Assembly: GCA_020250175.1 (NCBI GenBank)
Contig: JADCEN010000014.1
Location: 1 to 61,429 of the forward strand
Direction: 5' to 3'
DNA from: Rhodobacter sp.
Lineage (GTDB): Bacteria > Pseudomonadota > Alphaproteobacteria > Rhodobacterales > Rhodobacteraceae
DNA length: 61,429 nt
Positions 8,641 to 18,200 of this stretch are shown in pieces (the stretch's first letter is position 1; every line of letters starts with the position of its first letter). Under the pieces are notes generated by a model, which was not told the origin of the DNA, searched no databases, and saw only the letters and a program-made list of their open reading frames with translations. The position numbers were made by a program, and so were the translations under genes.

Positions 8641-9699
8641 ATGAAGACGATCAAGGGCCCTGCCCTGTTTCTGGCACAGTTTGCAGGCGATGCAGCCCCG
8701 TTCAACAGCTGGCACGGCATTACCGCCTGGGCGGCAGACTGCGGCTATGCGGGCGTCCAGATTCCCAGCTGGGACGGACGCCTGTTCGATCTGGCGAAAG
8801 CCGCCGCGTCAAGGGATTACTGTGACGAGATCACGGGCATTGCTGCGGCAAACGGCGTTGCGGTTACCGAACTGTCCACCCACCTGCAGGGCCAGCTGGT
8901 GGCCGTTCACCCCGCCTATGATCAGGCGTTCGACGGCTTTGCCGCCCCGGCGGTGCGCGGCAACCCCAAGGCGCGGCAGGCCTGGGCGGTGGATCAGGTC
9001 AGGCTGGCGCTGACCGCATCGCGCAATCTGGGGCTGACGGCACAGGCCACCTTCTCGGGCGCGCTGGCCTGGCCATACGTCTATCCCTGGCCACAGCGCC
9101 CCGCCGGGCTGGTGGAGGCGGCTTTCGACGAACTGGCTGCACGCTGGCGGCCGATCCTGGATCATGCCGATGCCATGGGCGTGGACCTGTGCTATGAGAT
9201 TCACCCCGGCGAAGACCTGCACGATGGCATCAGCTTTGAGATGTTCCTGGACCGCGTGGGCGGCCATGCGCGCTGCAACATGCTGTACGACCCGTCGCAC
9301 TATGTCCTGCAACAGCTTGATTACCTTGCCAATATCGACATCTATCACGACCGGATCAAGATGTTCCACGTCAAGGATGCAGAACTGAACCCGACGGGGC
9401 GGCAGGGTGTTTATGGTGGCTTTCAAAGCTGGGCAAACCGGGCGGGCCGCTTCCGGTCGCCGGGCGACGGGCAGGTGGACTTTGGCGGCATCTTCTCGAA
9501 ACTCACCCAATACGGTTTTGACGGCTGGGCGGTTGTCGAATGGGAATGCGCGCTGAAACACCCCGAGGACGGGGCGCGGGAAGGATCGGATTTCGTGCGC
9601 GCCCATATCATCCGCGTGACTGAAAAGGCTTTTGACGATTTTGCAGGCAGCGGCGCCGATGATGCCGCAAACCGGCGCATGCTGGGGTTGGGGGCGTGA
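8641..9699 (+). CDS. Sugar phosphate isomerase/epimerase-type TIM-barrel protein
   Basis: 352-aa protein of the xylose-isomerase-like TIM-barrel family (AP endonuclease 2 superfamily), which includes sugar isomerases, inosose dehydratases and epimerases using divalent metals. Candidate metal ligands are the Glu of LCYEIHPGED, the Asp/His of LYDPSHYVLQ, the His of KMFHVKDAE and the late Glu of WAVVEWECALKH. The ATG at 8641 has GGGAGG 5 bases upstream. It is followed one base later by a Gfo/Idh/MocA dehydrogenase, a very common pairing in sugar or cyclitol catabolism. The exact substrate is not readable. Confidence 0.88.
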   Translation: MKTIKGPALFLAQFAGDAAPFNSWHGITAWAADCGYAGVQIPSWDGRLFDLAKAAASRDYCDEITGIAAANGVAVTELSTHLQGQLVAVHPAYDQAFDGFAAPAVRGNPKARQAWAVDQVRLALTASRNLGLTAQATFSGALAWPYVYPWPQRPAGLVEAAFDELAARWRPILDHADAMGVDLCYEIHPGEDLHDGISFEMFLDRVGGHARCNMLYDPSHYVLQQLDYLANIDIYHDRIKMFHVKDAELNPTGRQGVYGGFQSWANRAGRFRSPGDGQVDFGGIFSKLTQYGFDGWAVVEWECALKHPEDGAREGSDFVRAHIIRVTEKAFDDFAGSGADDAANRRMLGLGA

Positions 9700-9700
9700 C

Positions 9701-10876
9701 ATGACAATCAAGGGAACAACCGAAGGGCGCGCCCCGCGCATCCGGCTTGGCATGGTGGGCGGCGGGCGCGACGCCTTCATCGGCGGCGTTCACCGCATCG
9801 CCGCGCGCATTGACGACCAGTTCGAGCTGGTGGCAGGCTGCTTCAGTGCCACCCCGGAAAAATCGCTGGCATCGGGGGCCGACCTTGGCCTGCCGGAAGC
9901 GCGCGTCTATGCCGGTTTTGCTGACATGGCCGCGCGCGAGGCCCGTCGCAAGGATGGGATTCAGGCGGTTGCAATCGTGACCCCGAACCACATGCATGCC
10001 CCGGTTGCAATGCAGTTCCTGCGGCGCGGCATCCATGTGATCTGCGACAAGCCGCTGACGGCCACGCTGGCAGAGGCAAAGAAGCTGGCAAAGGCTGCCG
10101 AAGCTTCGGGCGCGGTCTTAGTGCTGACGCATAACTACACCGGCTATCCGATGGTGCGGCAAGCGCGCGAGATGGTGGCAAATGGCGATCTGGGCGAGAT
10201 CCGCGTGGTGCAGGTCGAATATGCGCAGGACTGGCTGAGCGAACCGCTGGAACAATCCGGGCAGAAACAGGCCGCCTGGCGCACCGACCCGGCGCGCAGC
10301 GGTGCCGGCGGCTCCACCGGCGATATCGGCACCCATGCCTTCAACCTGGCCAGCTTTGTCACCGGGCTGACGCTGGAAAGCCTGGCCGCCGATCTGCAAA
10401 GCTTTGTTGCCGGGCGGCGGGTGGACGACAACGGGCATGTGCTGCTGCGGTTTCAGGGCGGTGCGCGCGGCATGCTGTGGTGTTCGCAAGTCGCCCCCGG
10501 CAATGAAAACGCGCTGCGGCTGCGGGTTTATGGCACCAAGGCCGGGTTGGAATGGGCGCAGGAAGACCCGAATTACCTGTGGTTCACCCCGCTCGGCCAG
10601 CCAAAGCGGCTGATCACCCGCGGCGGGGCCGGGGCCGGGGCCGCAGCGGCACGGGTCAGCCGGGTGCCGCCGGGCCATCCGGAAGGCTATCTGGAAGGCT
10701 TTGCCACGATCTACAGCGAAGCCGCCCGCGCAATCCGGGCCAGACAGGCCGGTGTCGCACCGGAGGCCGACGTGGTCTTTCCCACCGCTGCGGACGGGGT
10801 TGCAGGCGTGGCCTTTGTCGATGCCTGCGTACGCTCCTCGCGGCGCAACGGGGCCTGGGTAACGCCCGATCTGTAA
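9701..10876 (+). CDS. Gfo/Idh/MocA family oxidoreductase
   Basis: NAD(P)-dependent sugar or cyclitol dehydrogenase, 391 aa. The Rossmann motif is GMVGGGRDAFIGGVHR (about residues 13-28), the family EKP signature appears as CDKPLTAT with the usual Lys, and the substrate-side motif is GGSTGDIGTHAFNLASF with the catalytic His. The ATG lies one base after the stop of the isomerase gene, so the two are one operon. Unlike the galactose-dehydrogenase relic at 7458-7860, this gene is intact and of normal length. Confidence 0.9.
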   Translation: MTIKGTTEGRAPRIRLGMVGGGRDAFIGGVHRIAARIDDQFELVAGCFSATPEKSLASGADLGLPEARVYAGFADMAAREARRKDGIQAVAIVTPNHMHAPVAMQFLRRGIHVICDKPLTATLAEAKKLAKAAEASGAVLVLTHNYTGYPMVRQAREMVANGDLGEIRVVQVEYAQDWLSEPLEQSGQKQAAWRTDPARSGAGGSTGDIGTHAFNLASFVTGLTLESLAADLQSFVAGRRVDDNGHVLLRFQGGARGMLWCSQVAPGNENALRLRVYGTKAGLEWAQEDPNYLWFTPLGQPKRLITRGGAGAGAAAARVSRVPPGHPEGYLEGFATIYSEAARAIRARQAGVAPEADVVFPTAADGVAGVAFVDACVRSSRRNGAWVTPDL

Positions 10877-11017
10877 CGCAAGGCCGGGGCAGCGCCCGGT
10901 CTGCGGCCTTTGCCCCGGGGGCGGGGAAACGGTCTGGTTCCCGGCATCGGTTCCGCTGTATACTGCTGCCGACATCTGCAACACATCTTTCGTTCACCGC
11001 CTGCCCAAGGAACCGCC

Positions 11018-12241
11018 ATGACCCTGCAGAAACCCGTCACTGCCCGCAAGGACGCCCCCGACCTCGACCGGTTCGACTGGGAAGACCCTTTCCGTCTGGA
11101 AGACCAGCTAACAGAAGAAGAGCGCATGCTGCGGGATGCCGCCCGGACCTTTGCGCAGGAAAAGCTCCAGCCAAGGGTGGTGGCCGCCTACCGCGAGGAG
11201 AAGACCGATCCCGCCATCTTCACCGAAATGGGGGAAATGGGCCTGCTGGGTGCTACGGTGCCGGAACACTACGGTGGCCTCGGCGCCTCTTATGTGGCCT
11301 ATGGCCTGATCGCCCGCGAGGTGGAGCGGGTGGATTCGGGCTATCGCAGCATGATGAGCGTGCAATCCAGCCTTGTGATGTATCCGATCCATGCCTATGG
11401 CAGTGAAGAGCAGCGGCTGAAGTACCTTCCCGGGCTGGCGGCGGGCAGGCTGATCGGCTGTTTCGGCTTGACCGAACCCGATGCCGGGTCGGATCCGGCG
11501 AGCATGAAGACGGTGGCAAGAAAGACGGACGGCGGCTATCGCCTGACCGGTGCCAAGATGTGGATTTCCAACAGCCCGATTGCCGATGTCTTCGTCATCT
11601 GGGCCAAATCCGAAGCGCATGGCGGCAAGATCAGGGGCTTTGTGCTGGAGAAGGGCATGAAGGGGCTTTCAGCGCCCAAGATCGGCGGCAAGCTGTCTTT
11701 GCGGGCCAGCATCACCGGCGAGATCGTGATGCAGGACGTCGAGGTTGGGGAAGACGCCCTGCTGCCCTATGTCGAAGGCCTGAAAGGCCCCTTCGGCTGC
11801 CTCAACCGGGCGCGCTACGGCATCAGCTGGGGTGTTATGGGGGCCGCAGAATTCTGCTGGCATGCGGCCCGGCAATACGGGCTGGATCGCCACCAGTTCG
11901 GCAGGCCTTTGGCGCAGACGCAGCTGTTCCAGCTGAAACTGGCTAATATGATGACCGAAATCACGCTGGGCCTTCAGGGGTCCCTGCGCATCGGCCGGCT
12001 GATGGACGAAGGCCGTGCAGCACCGGAAATGATCAGCCTGATGAAGCGCAACAACTGCGGCAAGGCGCTGGACGTGGCGCGCATGGCGCGGGACATGCAC
12101 GGCGGCAACGGCATCGCCGAGGCGTTTCAGGTGATGCGCCATATGGTGAACCTGGAAACGGTGAACACCTATGAGGGCACGCATGACGTGCACGCGCTGA
12201 TCCTGGGGCGGGCACAGACCGGGCTGCAGGCGTTCTTCTGA
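11018..12241 (+). CDS. gcdH: Glutaryl-CoA dehydrogenase (acyl-CoA dehydrogenase family)
   Basis: FAD flavoprotein that oxidatively decarboxylates glutaryl-CoA to crotonyl-CoA in lysine and tryptophan breakdown; 407 aa, normal length. Signs: [15 protein letters not shown] (substrate/FAD loop), [71 protein letters not shown] and the C-terminal [20 protein letters not shown], whose Glu is the catalytic base in glutaryl-CoA dehydrogenases. The N terminus ([19 protein letters not shown]) is also typical of GcdH. The ATG at 11018 was preferred to an upstream in-frame start because AAGGAA precedes it and the family starts here. It stands alone. Confidence 0.93.
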   Translation: MTLQKPVTARKDAPDLDRFDWEDPFRLEDQLTEEERMLRDAARTFAQEKLQPRVVAAYREEKTDPAIFTEMGEMGLLGATVPEHYGGLGASYVAYGLIAREVERVDSGYRSMMSVQSSLVMYPIHAYGSEEQRLKYLPGLAAGRLIGCFGLTEPDAGSDPASMKTVARKTDGGYRLTGAKMWISNSPIADVFVIWAKSEAHGGKIRGFVLEKGMKGLSAPKIGGKLSLRASITGEIVMQDVEVGEDALLPYVEGLKGPFGCLNRARYGISWGVMGAAEFCWHAARQYGLDRHQFGRPLAQTQLFQLKLANMMTEITLGLQGSLRIGRLMDEGRAAPEMISLMKRNNCGKALDVARMARDMHGGNGIAEAFQVMRHMVNLETVNTYEGTHDVHALILGRAQTGLQAFF

Positions 12242-12471
12242 GCATCCGCCGGTCGATTGACCGGAACCGGGGCGGGGCGGCTGCCCGCAGAAGGCCGATT
12301 GAGCGGATGCAGAAGGCGCTTCGCCCTGTGTCGATGGCCCCGCAGGGGTGGGGCCGCCGCCCACTCCTGCGCCGAAGCGCGCCGTGCCGCACAGATGCCC
12401 GCCCCCTGAAGCGCTTCCAAGCCCTTGCGCGCTGTGACAAGTTCCACTAAATCTGCCCCATCCTGAAGGCT

Positions 12472-12545
12472 GGCGGGTTGGCGGAGAGGTTACGCAGCGG
12501 ATTGCAAATCCGTGAAGACCGGTTCGATTCCGGTACCCGCCTCCA
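12472..12545 (+). tRNA. tRNA-Cys (GCA)
   Basis: A complete cloverleaf can be drawn: acceptor stem GGCGGGT pairs with ACCCGCC, anticodon stem GCGGA/TCCGT holds loop TTGCAAA with anticodon GCA, and the T arm CCGGTTCGATTCCGG is canonical. The 3' CCA (12543-12545) is encoded. Confidence 0.96.
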
Positions 12546-12593
12546 AGGTTTCTTTCAAACCCTTGTAATTTATTGGCTTTATTTCATCGACAA

Positions 12594-12617
12594 CATGCAA
12601 TCCGCCACTCTACCAAA
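12594..12617 (-). other. tRNA-Cys-like fragment in reverse orientation
   Basis: On the minus strand the bases read TTGGTAGAGTGGCGGATTGC, which resembles the D arm to anticodon region of a tRNA. The run GCGGATTGCA is shared exactly with the tRNA-Cys 50-120 bp away. The surrounding DNA is AT-rich compared with its neighbours. It could be a remnant of an integration event at the tRNA 3' end, or chance. Confidence 0.35.
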
Positions 12618-12725
12618 CACGCGCGATGCGCTTGACACGGAGGCTACCCTTTAGGGACCAGTCCGAATGTCTTGGGGCAGGTCCGCCCTGGCATGGTCGA
12701 TGACGAATGACGTTGCCCCCGACTT

Positions 12726-13500
12726 TTATCCTGCGTGAGCGAGTCCCGGGGCTTGCGCTTTGCCTGTTTGGGCGGGTTGGGCAACGGGGGCTGGCGCGGG
12801 GCTTTGCAGGTTGCGCAGCGTCAGGCCACGTCGCGAGGAGAAGGTCTGGGCGAACCCGGCGGGGGGTTGCCAGCCAAGTCGCGCGTGGGGGCGTTCGGTG
12901 TTGTTATCCGTGCGCCAAGCGGCCAGCGTGGCGCGGGCGTGATGCAAAGACGGGAACAGCGTCTCGTTCAAGACCTCGTCGCACGGGCGGCCGTTGAAGC
13001 TTTCGATGAAGGCGTTCTGGGCCGGCTTGCAGGGTGGGATGTAATGCCAGTCAAACTTGCGATCATCAACGAACTTCAGAATCGCGTTTGAGGTGAACTC
13101 GGTAGCGTTATCGCCGACAATCGTTTGGGTCTTGCCGTGGGCGTCAAACAGCATGGCCGGTTCCCGCGCGCCCCTTGCGCCCGACAGCGAAGTGTCTGCG
13201 ATCAGCGCGAGGCAGTCCCGCGTGCATTCATCGACCACGGTCATGATCCGGAAGAGGCGGCCATCCTTCAGCTGATCCGACACAAAATCCAATGAACAGC
13301 GCTGGTTGGGCATGAGCGGCAGCACCATCGGAGCCCGTGAGCCCATGGCCCGCTTGCGCCCACCGCGACGGCGCATGTGCAACTGCTCTTCGCCGCAGAT
13401 GCGGAACAGGCGCTTGTGGTTGCGAACAAAGCCCTCGCGCCGCAGGAACGCCTGCGGCCGACGGTACCCGAACCGGCGTCGAAGCAATGGCGCAGAATGG
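12726..13500 (-). pseudogene. IS3-family transposase OrfB, truncated
   Basis: The minus strand encodes the C-terminal two thirds of an IS3-type (IS407-like) integrase. It begins at [16 protein letters not shown] and runs through the HTH_21 region ([13 protein letters not shown]) and the DDE core: SLDFVSDQL (first Asp), [11 protein letters not shown] (second Asp) and [18 protein letters not shown] (Glu), ending [13 protein letters not shown]. The upstream codons to about 13649 remain open but no longer match a transposase. OrfA and inverted ends were not found, so this is a remnant between tRNA-Cys and the SMP-30-like gene. Confidence 0.85.
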
Positions 13501-13709
13501 CTCGCCCTGGCGGTGAATGACGACCGCTGCCGCGAAAACCTTTGCCTAGTCGCAGAAACCAGCTTCTCGGGGACCAGGGTCGCGCGAGAGCTGGAAGGCG
13601 GCAAGCGCAAGCAAGTCTTTTCTGTTTCATTTTCGACAAGCCGCTGCAAATATGAACCGGCAAATTGCGCCTTGATTTCAGCGGCGCAATCATCGGATGG
13701 GTGGGGTCA

Positions 13710-14810
13710 ATGAAACTGGATTTGACGGTGGTCGCCGATGGACTTGGCTTTCCCGAGGGGCCGGTCGCAACTGCGGACGGGACCCTCTATTTCGTGGATA
13801 TCGCTCGGCAGACCCTGATGCGCATGAAAGATGGGTCGAATCCTGAAGTGGTGGCAAGTATTCCTGGCGGTCCGAACGGTCTTGCCATCGGTCCCGACGG
13901 ACATGGCTATGTCTGCAACAACGGCGGCATTTTCGATTTCAACACTGCGCCGCCGACTCCTCGCGGGAGCCAGCCACCGCAAGATCGCAACGCTTACCTG
14001 CTGCTCCCCGCCTCAAGATGTCCCGGCGAGCATTACGGGGAATATGCCAAGGACGCGGCGGGCAAACCAATCGAGAAGACACCTGATATGGCAGCCGGGT
14101 CGATCTGCAAGGTCAACCTGAAAACCGGCCATACCACAGAGATCTACGGTCCGTCCAAGGGCGACAGTCTGATCGCGCCCAATGACATTGTCTTTGATGC
14201 CAACGGGCCGGCGGGATCCTTCTGGTTCACCGATTGCGGCTACCAGACCGAAAAGATCGTTCGGAAGGGCGGTGTCTATGCCGGCCATGTCAACGGCCAG
14301 CGGCCCGTCAAGATGGCCGAGATCCCCAGCGCCAACGGGATCGGCTTCAGCAAGGAAGGCAAGGTTCTCTATGTGGCCGACACACTATACGGGCGGCTTT
14401 GGGCGCTGCAGATTGACAGCTTCCGCAACCAGGACGGGTCGATCGACAAGACTGCCCATACCCGCCGCGTGGTCCAGGACAACCGTGCCTGGCCTTTTCC
14501 CGGCAAAGCCGTGCTGGCACTGCCGGGCCCGCAATGGCTGGACAGCCTGAAGGTCGAGGACGGCGGGCGGGTCTGCATGGGCACGCTCTTGCGAGGCGGC
14601 ATAACCGTCTTCAACCCTGACGACGGGTCCATCGATTTTCTGCCGGTCGGAGGCGGGACGCCAAACCAGGAACCCGGCGACCCCTTCACGTCGAACCTGT
14701 GCTTCGGCGGTGAGGACAGGATGACCGTCTGGATCACCGCCTCGGCCACCGGCAGGATCTACAAAGGCAGATGGCCAAGACCTGGCCTGAAACTCGCCTA
14801 TAACGATTGA
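13710..14810 (+). CDS. SMP-30/gluconolactonase/LRE family protein
   Basis: Six-bladed beta-propeller protein of the SMP-30/gluconolactonase family, 366 aa. Signs: EGPVATADGTLYFVDI near the N terminus (the Glu is the usual metal ligand), GPNGLAIGPDGHGYVCNNGG, LIAPNDIVFDANG with the metal-binding Asn, and SANGIGFSKEGKVLYVADT with the propeller Asp. No signal peptide, so probably cytoplasmic lactone hydrolysis, though the insert with HYGEYAKDAAGKPIEKTPD makes it longer than typical family members. No strong ribosome binding site is visible before the ATG (GTGGGGTCA). The IS3 remnant ends just upstream, so its original promoter may be lost. Confidence 0.85.
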   Translation: MKLDLTVVADGLGFPEGPVATADGTLYFVDIARQTLMRMKDGSNPEVVASIPGGPNGLAIGPDGHGYVCNNGGIFDFNTAPPTPRGSQPPQDRNAYLLLPASRCPGEHYGEYAKDAAGKPIEKTPDMAAGSICKVNLKTGHTTEIYGPSKGDSLIAPNDIVFDANGPAGSFWFTDCGYQTEKIVRKGGVYAGHVNGQRPVKMAEIPSANGIGFSKEGKVLYVADTLYGRLWALQIDSFRNQDGSIDKTAHTRRVVQDNRAWPFPGKAVLALPGPQWLDSLKVEDGGRVCMGTLLRGGITVFNPDDGSIDFLPVGGGTPNQEPGDPFTSNLCFGGEDRMTVWITASATGRIYKGRWPRPGLKLAYND

Positions 14811-15002
14811 ATGGTGCGGCGCGCCGATGTTCCAAGTCTGGCGCATGCTACCGGCTTTCGCGGACATCATCGAAGGTGCCGAGGGCGCAGCGTTGACGTC
14901 TCGGGATGACACGCCTGCCACACGAAGGGAATTTTGTGTCAGGTGGTGAACACTGGTAATGTCGATCAGATGGCGATTAAGGTGCCATAGTTCCCGCGGG
15001 CG

Positions 15003-18000
15003 GTGGAGCATCAGTCTTTGCAAACGGGCGAACGAAGGCAGGTATCCGTGCTTTTCGCGGATATGGTGGGGTATACCGCCACCGTTGAGGCCTTGGGTGA
15101 AGACCGGGCCCTGCCGTTTACCAAAACCATTCACGACATGCTGGTCCAGGCCGTACAAGAACTGGGCGGATCGGTCCGCAGTTTTGCCGGTGACAGCATC
15201 ATGGCGGTGTTCGGTGTCCCCGTCGCCCAGGAAGACCAGGCCCTGCGCGCTTGCCGGGCGGCACTTTCCATCCATGAAGTTTTTGACGCTGCGGGCGAGA
15301 GTTTGAAGACGCGGTTCGGTGCCAGGCCCGAAGTGCGGGTTGGCATCAGTTCCGGCGCAGCTGTCATGGCCCCGGTGCAGGGCGACGACGCGGCATTGTC
15401 GGCGGTTGGAACGGTGGTGAATCTGGCTTCGCGGGTGCAGGCCCTGGCCAGCGCGCGGCAAACCCTGATCTGCGACGCGACCCGGCGGCAGGTGGAATGG
15501 CAGTCCGATCTGGGCTTTGCGGGCGAACATGCCATCAAGGGCGTTGGCAGGCCGCAGAAACTGTGGCGGCTGCGCGCCGTTCGACCGGGGGCGACGCGGT
15601 TCGATGCCTCGGTGGCGCGCGGACTGAGTATGCTGGTCGGGCGTGAGGCCGAACTCTCGGTTCTGACGACCGCGCTGGGCCATGCAGCAGGGACCCGGCA
15701 ACTGGTGGATATCGTGGGCGAGCCGGGGCTGGGAAAAACCCGTCTTCTGTTTGAGTTCACCCAGCGGGCCAAGGCCGAGGGTGCAACCGTGATGGCCGGC
15801 CATTGCACGACATACGGTCGCAACGTTCCGTTCTTTCCGTTCCTTGAAGTCGTGCGCGATGCATTCCGTCTGCGCGCCGAGGACGAACCGCAGGAAATTG
15901 CCCAAAAGCTTGAGACCGGGTTGCGCAACTCGAACCTGTACTCGCTTGAAAATCTTGGACTTATGCTGAACCTTCTGGGCCTGAAGACCCCGGAGGGGGC
16001 GCTGGCGGGCCTCGACGGTGTGCTGACCGGCCTGCGGACGCGCGACCTGCTGCCACGGCTGTTGGCGGCGCAAACCCTTCAGAACCGGGTGGTGCTGCTG
16101 ATCGAGGATACGCACTGGATCGACGGCATGTCCGAGCAGCTGCTCTATCGACTGGCGCACGAGAGCGAACGGTCGAACTTGATGATCGTGACGACCCACC
16201 GGCCAGAATATGCGCCGACCTATCAAGACCTGGCTGACCTTGTCACCCTGACCCTGCGCCCACTGCAGTCAGAGGACCTTCAGGCCCTGATCAGGTTGCG
16301 CCTGGGCGTGGACAGCCTGCCGCAGGGATTGATCACTCAGGTCACCGACCGAGCGGGCGGAAATCCGCTTTTTGGCGAGGAGATCCTCAGCCTGCTCTTT
16401 CAACAAGGTGCCTTGCAGGTTGAGGGCGGAAGCGTCCGGTTCGACGATGACCTTGGCACGGCCGAGCTGCCAGTCAGCGTGCAGACACTTCTGACGGCGC
16501 GAATCGACAACCTGCCGCCCGAAGACCGCGCGCTGTTGCAGGTAGCTGCGGTGATCGGACATCAGTTTGATCCTGGGCTGCTGGCAATGGTCATGCCCAG
16601 CCCGGAAAAGACCGGCGCGACCCTCCAGCGCCTGCACGATCTTGACCTTGTGGAACGCGAGGTCGATTCCTCGGACTACGCATTCCGGCATGTGCTTTTG
16701 CGCGACACGGTTTATGATGCCTTGTTGGCTGACCGCCGGCAGGCCCTGCACCAGACCGTTGCCGAGGCGCTGGAACGGCGCAACGACGACCGTCTGCCCG
16801 AGGTGGCCGAAATCCTAGCCTATCACTTTTCCCGCTCGAATCGCACGAAGGAGGCCTTTACCTATTGTGCCATGGCCGGAACAAAGGCGCTTGGCATCTA
16901 TTCCCTGGATCAGGCTGTCCAGTATTTCTCGCAGGCCATGGCGCTTTATGAAAGCGACCCGGCCTGCACCACCGATGCCAGGTTCAGCGCCTATGTCGCC
17001 GACTACGGGCTTAGCCTGAACATCTCGATGCGGGTCAAGGCGATGCTGGCGCTGGTCGACAAGGTCGACCCTGTCATCCGACGGATCGGGGACAACACGT
17101 GCCACGTGCATTTCCTGCACCACCTGGTGGTCTGCCTGATCTGCTCGGCCAACTACTTCCGGGCCAATGACGTCCGGGCTGAAATGATGGCGATGGCCGA
17201 CCGCCTGGGTGATGCGGAGTCCAGCGCCTATGCCCTGGTGACGGATCTTGCCTTGTCCTGCCATTTCGAGCCCTACCCGGCCGAAGAATTCGAGGCCAGG
17301 CGCCAGAAAGCCGAAGCCGCACTTGCCCAGATCGACGACGCCTATCTGCGCAATTATCTTTATGCCTATCTTGGTTACGACAAGGTCAGCCGTGGCCTTG
17401 TGACCGAGGCCAAAGAATTGGCCGATCTGATGATTGAGCGTGGAAACGAACGCAACGACGCCCGCTCGCTGGGCTACGGCACCGCAATGAAGGCGCTGAT
17501 TGCGCTTTGCACCGACGACTACTTGACGGCCTTGCAGAAGTCCGAAGAGGCTCTTGGGTTGGCCCGGGTCGAATGGGAACGGGCCATCGCGGTTGCCTCA
17601 CGCAACGCCTCGTGGATCGCGCTTGGCGTTCCTGGAGCCGCTGAGGAGGTCGAGCGCTATACTGAAGACTGCGAGCGCAACAAGTGGACGATGATGTCAA
17701 ATGGCCCCGAAGCCATGCTGGGCATCGCGATGCTCATGCAGGGCAACATCGCCGGAGGCGTCCGCCAGATCCGCAAGTCTATTGCGCGCCGCGAGGCCGA
17801 GGGAAACAAGACCGCCGCGAATTGGTCACGCATGTATCTTTGCGAGGTCTATCTGGCGATCCTGTCCGGACAAGACAACGCGTCTATGCGGGTGTTGCTG
17901 CGCAATTTTCGTGCGCTGATGGATATCATGCTTTTCGGTCCGAAGGAGATCAGGGACATGGTCAGCCAAGTGCAAGCCAGTCCGCATTTCGCGAAAGATG

Positions 18001-18200
18001 GTCACTTTATTGCGCGTAGCGAGATGATCTTGGGCCTGCTTTACATGGCCAAGAAGCAGAAACCTGCCGCCATCGCGCATCTCAACGAGGCACTGAGGAT
18101 CATCGAACCGGCGGGTGTATCATCCTTGCGCAGCCGGATCGAGGGCGCGCTTGCCGAACTTGGTGCCGCCCCTGCCAGAAGCTTTGCCCTTGAGGCTTAG
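15003..18200 (+). CDS. Class III adenylate/guanylate cyclase-AAA ATPase-TPR regulator
   Basis: 1065-aa multidomain protein. Residues about 12-190 form a class III nucleotide cyclase domain with the metal Asp in VLFADMVGYTA (D20) and FAGDSIMAVFG (D64). Residues about 210-480 are a STAND/MalT-like ATPase with Walker A GEPGLGKTRLL (about 239-249) and a Walker-B-like LLIEDTHWID. The remaining 500 residues are alpha-helical repeats of TPR type (for example AFTYCAMAGTKALGIYSLDQ). Members of this architecture are signal-integration proteins of mostly unknown input. The start is GTG; no ATG lies upstream in frame before noncoding sequence. It is convergent with, and overlaps by four bases, the DyP peroxidase gene. 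Confidence 0.85.
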   Translation: MEHQSLQTGERRQVSVLFADMVGYTATVEALGEDRALPFTKTIHDMLVQAVQELGGSVRSFAGDSIMAVFGVPVAQEDQALRACRAALSIHEVFDAAGESLKTRFGARPEVRVGISSGAAVMAPVQGDDAALSAVGTVVNLASRVQALASARQTLICDATRRQVEWQSDLGFAGEHAIKGVGRPQKLWRLRAVRPGATRFDASVARGLSMLVGREAELSVLTTALGHAAGTRQLVDIVGEPGLGKTRLLFEFTQRAKAEGATVMAGHCTTYGRNVPFFPFLEVVRDAFRLRAEDEPQEIAQKLETGLRNSNLYSLENLGLMLNLLGLKTPEGALAGLDGVLTGLRTRDLLPRLLAAQTLQNRVVLLIEDTHWIDGMSEQLLYRLAHESERSNLMIVTTHRPEYAPTYQDLADLVTLTLRPLQSEDLQALIRLRLGVDSLPQGLITQVTDRAGGNPLFGEEILSLLFQQGALQVEGGSVRFDDDLGTAELPVSVQTLLTARIDNLPPEDRALLQVAAVIGHQFDPGLLAMVMPSPEKTGATLQRLHDLDLVEREVDSSDYAFRHVLLRDTVYDALLADRRQALHQTVAEALERRNDDRLPEVAEILAYHFSRSNRTKEAFTYCAMAGTKALGIYSLDQAVQYFSQAMALYESDPACTTDARFSAYVADYGLSLNISMRVKAMLALVDKVDPVIRRIGDNTCHVHFLHHLVVCLICSANYFRANDVRAEMMAMADRLGDAESSAYALVTDLALSCHFEPYPAEEFEARRQKAEAALAQIDDAYLRNYLYAYLGYDKVSRGLVTEAKELADLMIERGNERNDARSLGYGTAMKALIALCTDDYLTALQKSEEALGLARVEWERAIAVASRNASWIALGVPGAAEEVERYTEDCERNKWTMMSNGPEAMLGIAMLMQGNIAGGVRQIRKSIARREAEGNKTAANWSRMYLCEVYLAILSGQDNASMRVLLRNFRALMDIMLFGPKEIRDMVSQVQASPHFAKDGHFIARSEMILGLLYMAKKQKPAAIAHLNEALRIIEPAGVSSLRSRIEGALAELGAAPARSFALEA

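Noticed and set aside
12300-12350. Terminator after gcdH in the GGCCCC/GGGGCC hairpin region
   Set aside because: There is a stem but no T tract on either strand.
12641-12658. GCTACCCTTTAGGGACCA as another copy of the palindromic box
   Set aside because: Only about 10 of 18 positions match and it is far from the pilus genes.
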